NCBI GenBank assembly: GCA_937915455.1
Contig: CALDNN010000208.1
Location: forward strand, 1-16,125
Source: Pelethousia sp002409725
Lineage (GTDB): Bacteria; Bacillota; Clostridia; Christensenellales; CAG-138
DNA length: 16,125 nt
Direction of reading: 5' to 3'
In this document: positions 13,496-16,125 of the stretch, piece by piece
How the letters are laid out: the number at the start of each line of letters is the position of its first letter
How positions within the stretch are numbered: the stretch's first letter is position 1
Program-made: the position numbers and the translations under genes
Notes under the pieces: model-generated
The model's database searches: none
What the model was told of the DNA's origin: nothing
What the model saw: the letters and a program-made list of their open reading frames with translations, nothing else

Positions 13496-14437
13496 ATGGA
13501 ACAAATTTTTACACTCGCCTTCCTCACTTCCTTTCTGAGTGCGGCCGTGAGCACAGCTATCCCCTTGGCTTATGCTTCTATGGGAGAAATCTATTCGGAG
13601 AAGGCCGGTATCCTGAATATCGGGCTGGAAGCGAATATGCTGGCAGGAGCCTTTTGCAGCTTCGCCGTGGCATATACGTCCGGCAGCCTTTGGATGGGGC
13701 TGCTGGGCGGCATTGTCGGGGGATTAGCCGTATGTATGCTGCATGCGTTCATATCCGTCAGGCTGGCGCAAAACCAAACCATATGCGGAATTGCCCTCAA
13801 TATATTTTTACTCGGAATCTCCAGCTATTTTCTGAAGATTCTTGTATCCAACAATCCTGCATTCCCCCAAGTGGCTACTTTCCCCAAGCTGGCAATCCCC
13901 GGCCTGAGCGCCATCCCCCTCATTGGAGAGGCGCTATTCAATCAGAACATATTGGTGTATATCTTGTATCTTCTCATTGGGATGAGCCAAGTGCTGCTCA
14001 AGCATACCCAATGGGGGAATTCCCTAACGGCCGTGGGCGAGCATCCGCGGGCTGCCGATACGGTAGGCATACGGGTTTATAGAACACAATACTTGGCTGC
14101 AGCAATAAACGGAATGCTGGGAGGTATGAGCGGCGCTTACATGGTTCTGGCGCAGCTCGGCGTTTTTACCGAAAACATGACTGCCGGACGTGGATATATT
14201 GCGCTGGCGGTTGTAATATTCGGCCGACGGGAACCCATACGGGCTGCCCTGGCGGCGTTGTTGTTTGGCGCGGCAGAGTGCATGCAATTCCGTATGCAAG
14301 CGCTGGGTATCGATCTGCCGGCCCAGTTTATGAACATGCTGCCTTATCTTATAACCATGATCGCGCTACTCGGCTCCATAGGGAAGCAGAGAGACCCGGA
14401 GAGCCTTGGAAAACCATATATCCGCGATGCCAGATAG
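13496..14437 (+). CDS. ABC importer permease 2 (BPD_transp_2)
   Basis: This 313-residue second permease (YufQ/NupQ/RnsD-like) begins one base after the stop of permease 1, with GGAGGGGG near 13480 as its ribosome binding site. The conserved segment EKAGILNIGLEANMLAGA (35-52) mirrors the motif in permease 1, as expected for the smaller subunit of these transporters. About eight hydrophobic helices are visible. With the lipoprotein and double ATPase it completes a four-component importer. The amidohydrolase gene follows after 15 bp. Confidence 0.92.
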   Translation: MEQIFTLAFLTSFLSAAVSTAIPLAYASMGEIYSEKAGILNIGLEANMLAGAFCSFAVAYTSGSLWMGLLGGIVGGLAVCMLHAFISVRLAQNQTICGIALNIFLLGISSYFLKILVSNNPAFPQVATFPKLAIPGLSAIPLIGEALFNQNILVYILYLLIGMSQVLLKHTQWGNSLTAVGEHPRAADTVGIRVYRTQYLAAAINGMLGGMSGAYMVLAQLGVFTENMTAGRGYIALAVVIFGRREPIRAALAALLFGAAECMQFRMQALGIDLPAQFMNMLPYLITMIALLGSIGKQRDPESLGKPYIRDAR

Positions 14438-14452
14438 ATCAGGAGGAGTTAC

Positions 14453-15805
14453 ATGGGAAACTATCTTATTACCAATTCAAAAATCATGACGATGAACGAA
14501 GCCGGCGATGTGCTTGAAAACGGCTATATTGCCATAAAGGATAGTCGTATCCAGGCAATAGGGCCCATGGATACCCTGGAGCGCCAGATGTATCCAGGTT
14601 ATAAGGAATTTACCGCACCGCCTTATGCTAAGCCTTATGTAGTGCTGCCCGGCTTCATTCAAACGCACATACATACAACCCAGGCATTAGGCCGAGGCCT
14701 TGCGGACGACGTGGATCTGATTGTATGGACGCGAAAACGCATATGGCCATACGAAGCGGCCCTCACCCCGGACGATGCCTATATTAGCGCCATGCTGGGC
14801 ATTGCGGAGATGATAAAGAGCGGCACCACTATGTTTTGTGAAGCCAGCGGCGAGCATCCCGATTCCATTGCACAGGCCGTTTTGGATTCCGGAATAAGCG
14901 GCACGGTATGTTTATCCACAATGGATTTGCCTGGCGAAATTCCCGAAGCGCTTCGCATGACCACACACGAGGCTATCGAACGAAACCTCGCCCTTATAGA
15001 ACGCTGGCATGGAACAGAGGAGCGGGTGGATGGCTGCTTAAATATTTTGAATTTATTCCTCTCCAGCGAGACACTTTGGAAAGAATTCACCAAGCTTTCT
15101 AAAGAGCGGAATTTGCTGCTTCAATCCCACGTGGCGGAGTCCAAAAGCGAAGTGGAGTTCGTCAAGGAAAAAACCGGATTAACACCGGTTCGGTATCTGG
15201 ATAGCATCGGTGCACTCACCCCAAACCTGCTGGCGGCGCATCTGGTATTCATCGATGATAAGGAGATTGACTTACTCCATAGGAATGGGGTGAATGTGAT
15301 GCATCTGCCTGCTGCGGAGCTGCGCATTGCTGGCTTTGCTCCCATCGCAAAGGAGCTTGAGAAGGGAATCCCGGTATCGTTAGGCACCAACAGCCCACCT
15401 TGTAACAACCGCATGAGCATTATGGACGACATGTGGCTGGCCGGGCTTATGCACAAGGCGGTAAATGATGACCCTGCCGCAGTGCCCGCAAAAGCCGTGC
15501 TGCGTATGGCTACCATAAATGGAGCAAAAGCCCTTAAGCGGGAGCATCAAACGGGCACCTTGGAGGTTGGTAAGCTTGCTGATATTACAATCATGGATAT
15601 GAATAAGGTTTGCGCAACCCCCACGCATGATTTGGAATCTACCATCGTATATCAGGCGACAAGCGAGGTGGTTGATACCGTATTTGCAAGGGGCGAGTTG
15701 CTTATGGAGCATGGTAGACTTACAACCATTGATGAGGGCTGGATCATCAGGGAGGCGGAGCGCCGCGCGCATTCTATCGTTAAAAGGGCGGGCATAAAGC
15801 TATAA
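14453..15805 (+). CDS. Amidohydrolase of the TrzN/AtzB/MtaD group, probable purine-type deaminase
   Basis: This 450-residue cytoplasmic metal-dependent hydrolase (COG0402-type) probably acts on the imported compound. Motifs: PGFIQTHIHTT with metal ligands H72 and H74, then ALGRGLADDVDLIVW; QSHVAES with H226 and E229 (HxxE); AAHLVF with H263; then GTNSPPCNN. In most relatives the last motif begins GTD, with Asp as metal ligand and base; here it is Asn (N313). The HCPxSNL motif is also altered to MHLPAAEL. Relatives deaminate S-adenosylhomocysteine/methylthioadenosine, guanine, 8-oxoguanine or cytosine, or dechlorinate triazines. TrzN works with Thr at the Asp position and uses the HxxE Glu, so loss of activity is not certain. 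AGGAGG, 6 nt before the ATG, fixes the start. As last operon gene it suggests salvage of an imported nucleobase or nucleoside. Confidence 0.88.
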   Translation: MGNYLITNSKIMTMNEAGDVLENGYIAIKDSRIQAIGPMDTLERQMYPGYKEFTAPPYAKPYVVLPGFIQTHIHTTQALGRGLADDVDLIVWTRKRIWPYEAALTPDDAYISAMLGIAEMIKSGTTMFCEASGEHPDSIAQAVLDSGISGTVCLSTMDLPGEIPEALRMTTHEAIERNLALIERWHGTEERVDGCLNILNLFLSSETLWKEFTKLSKERNLLLQSHVAESKSEVEFVKEKTGLTPVRYLDSIGALTPNLLAAHLVFIDDKEIDLLHRNGVNVMHLPAAELRIAGFAPIAKELEKGIPVSLGTNSPPCNNRMSIMDDMWLAGLMHKAVNDDPAAVPAKAVLRMATINGAKALKREHQTGTLEVGKLADITIMDMNKVCATPTHDLESTIVYQATSEVVDTVFARGELLMEHGRLTTIDEGWIIREAERRAHSIVKRAGIKL

Positions 15806-15853
15806 AATTGGAGGGCCCGTGGGACTATTGTGCAGCCCAATCCTATGTAAACT

Positions 15854-15900
15854 TAGAGCATTGTGTTAAAAGCAGGACGTGACACGCCGGCTTTGCTCTA
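15854..15900 (+). repeat. Imperfect hairpin downstream of the operon
   Basis: TAGAGCA (15854-15860) pairs with TGCTCTA (15894-15900). Inside it, AAGC (15870-15873) pairs with GCTT (15890-15893), and GG-CGT pairs with ACG-CC around a GAC loop. A 9-nt bulge lies on the 5' side. There is no T-tract, so it is not a standard terminator. It may be a 3' UTR structure. Confidence 0.4.
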
Positions 15901-15973
15901 GGTGCGCTAAGAAAGTGGGGAGCAGCTTACCTTTTATCTTACGGATATAAATGGAAACTTCAGAATTAAAGAC

Positions 15974-16019
15974 GCCAAAAATCCCTTGGAAGATGCTTTG
16001 CTTTCGAGGGATTTTTGGC
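15974..16019. terminator. Long hairpin terminator, potentially bidirectional
   Basis: A 19-bp stem (15974-15992 with 16001-16019, two G-T pairs) around an 8-nt loop contains the core ATCCCT/AGGGAT flanked by AAAAA on one side and TTTTT on the other. This gives a GC stem plus T-tract in both directions. It lies about 170 bp after the amidohydrolase gene and probably ends the operon. Confidence 0.8.
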
Positions 16020-16125
16020 TCACGCTTATTTTCCAACATAGAAAAGTGGATAGCGAGTTACAATGCGCCAGTTTGGGCACCGGCTTAGTACGGAATGAAA
16101 AGCGGCCTTCTCGGTAAATGGCTAT

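Larger units (their letters stand above)
15806..16125. other. Intergenic tail, no supported gene
   Basis: After the amidohydrolase stop the sequence holds one structured element (15854-15900), a long hairpin terminator (15974-16019) and about 100 bp of unassigned DNA. A 16-codon GTG frame at 15819 with GGAGGG before it, and an ATG at 16095 that opens MKSGLLGKWL up to the window edge, are too weak to call. Confidence 0.6.

Noticed and set aside
15819..15869. 16-codon GTG frame after the amidohydrolase
   Set aside because: Very short, with no conserved features; the RBS-like GGAGGG alone is not enough.
16095..16125. Start of a further plus-strand gene (MKSGLLGKWL)
   Set aside because: Only ten codons are visible and no properly spaced ribosome binding site precedes the ATG.

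Overview
The window reads as chromosomal DNA from a moderately GC-rich low-GC-lineage anaerobe (Bacillota, most likely class Clostridia). The evidence is strong AGGAGG-type ribosome binding sites, sigma-A-like TTGACA/TATAAT promoters, very large FtsX-type permeases with coiled-coil ectodomains, and a BMP-type lipoprotein transporter. The genus cannot be read from the sequence. I see no rRNA, tRNA, CRISPR array, insertion sequence or phage gene.

Layout, left to right. (1) 1-5079: a TetR-family regulator, cut by the left edge and read leftward, is divergent from a two-gene MacB-like ABC exporter (ATPase plus a 1208-residue FtsX permease). A clear promoter and a palindrome lie between them. (2) 5080-5970: a near-consensus promoter, a possible 21-codon upstream frame and bacterioferritin (bfr) ending in a terminator. 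The mgtA promoter is embedded in the tail of that terminator, and a roughly 250-nt mgtA leader follows. The leader carries a 38-codon upstream frame, several hairpins, an intrinsic terminator and a sequence able to act as antiterminator. (3) 6026-8671: mgtA, a P-type Mg2+ ATPase. (4) 8672-8857: a structured, terminator-ended segment followed by a good RBS-ATG that has no gene behind it. (5) 8858-15805: an XRE/cupin regulator read leftward, divergent from a five-gene purine-type uptake and metabolism operon: BMP-family substrate-binding lipoprotein, double-ABC ATPase, two BPD_transp_2 permeases and an amidohydrolase/deaminase. (6) 15806-16125: no convincing gene; a structured element and a 19-bp hairpin terminator.

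How the genes work together. The TetR regulator probably controls export by the ABC pair. Bfr (iron storage) and MgtA (Mg2+ uptake) form a metal-homeostasis segment, with mgtA apparently controlled by transcription attenuation. In the right half the lipoprotein captures a nucleoside or nucleobase-like ligand, the ATPase and two permeases import it, and the cytoplasmic amidohydrolase probably deaminates it. The XRE/cupin protein, whose cupin may sense a small ligand, is the obvious candidate regulator. A hairpin terminator after the lipoprotein gene would give more binding protein than membrane complex.

The most interesting points are the mgtA leader, the orphan leader at the junction with the nucleoside-type operon (a possible insertion boundary, with a visible change in base and codon use), and the Asp-to-Asn change at a metal-ligand position of the amidohydrolase.
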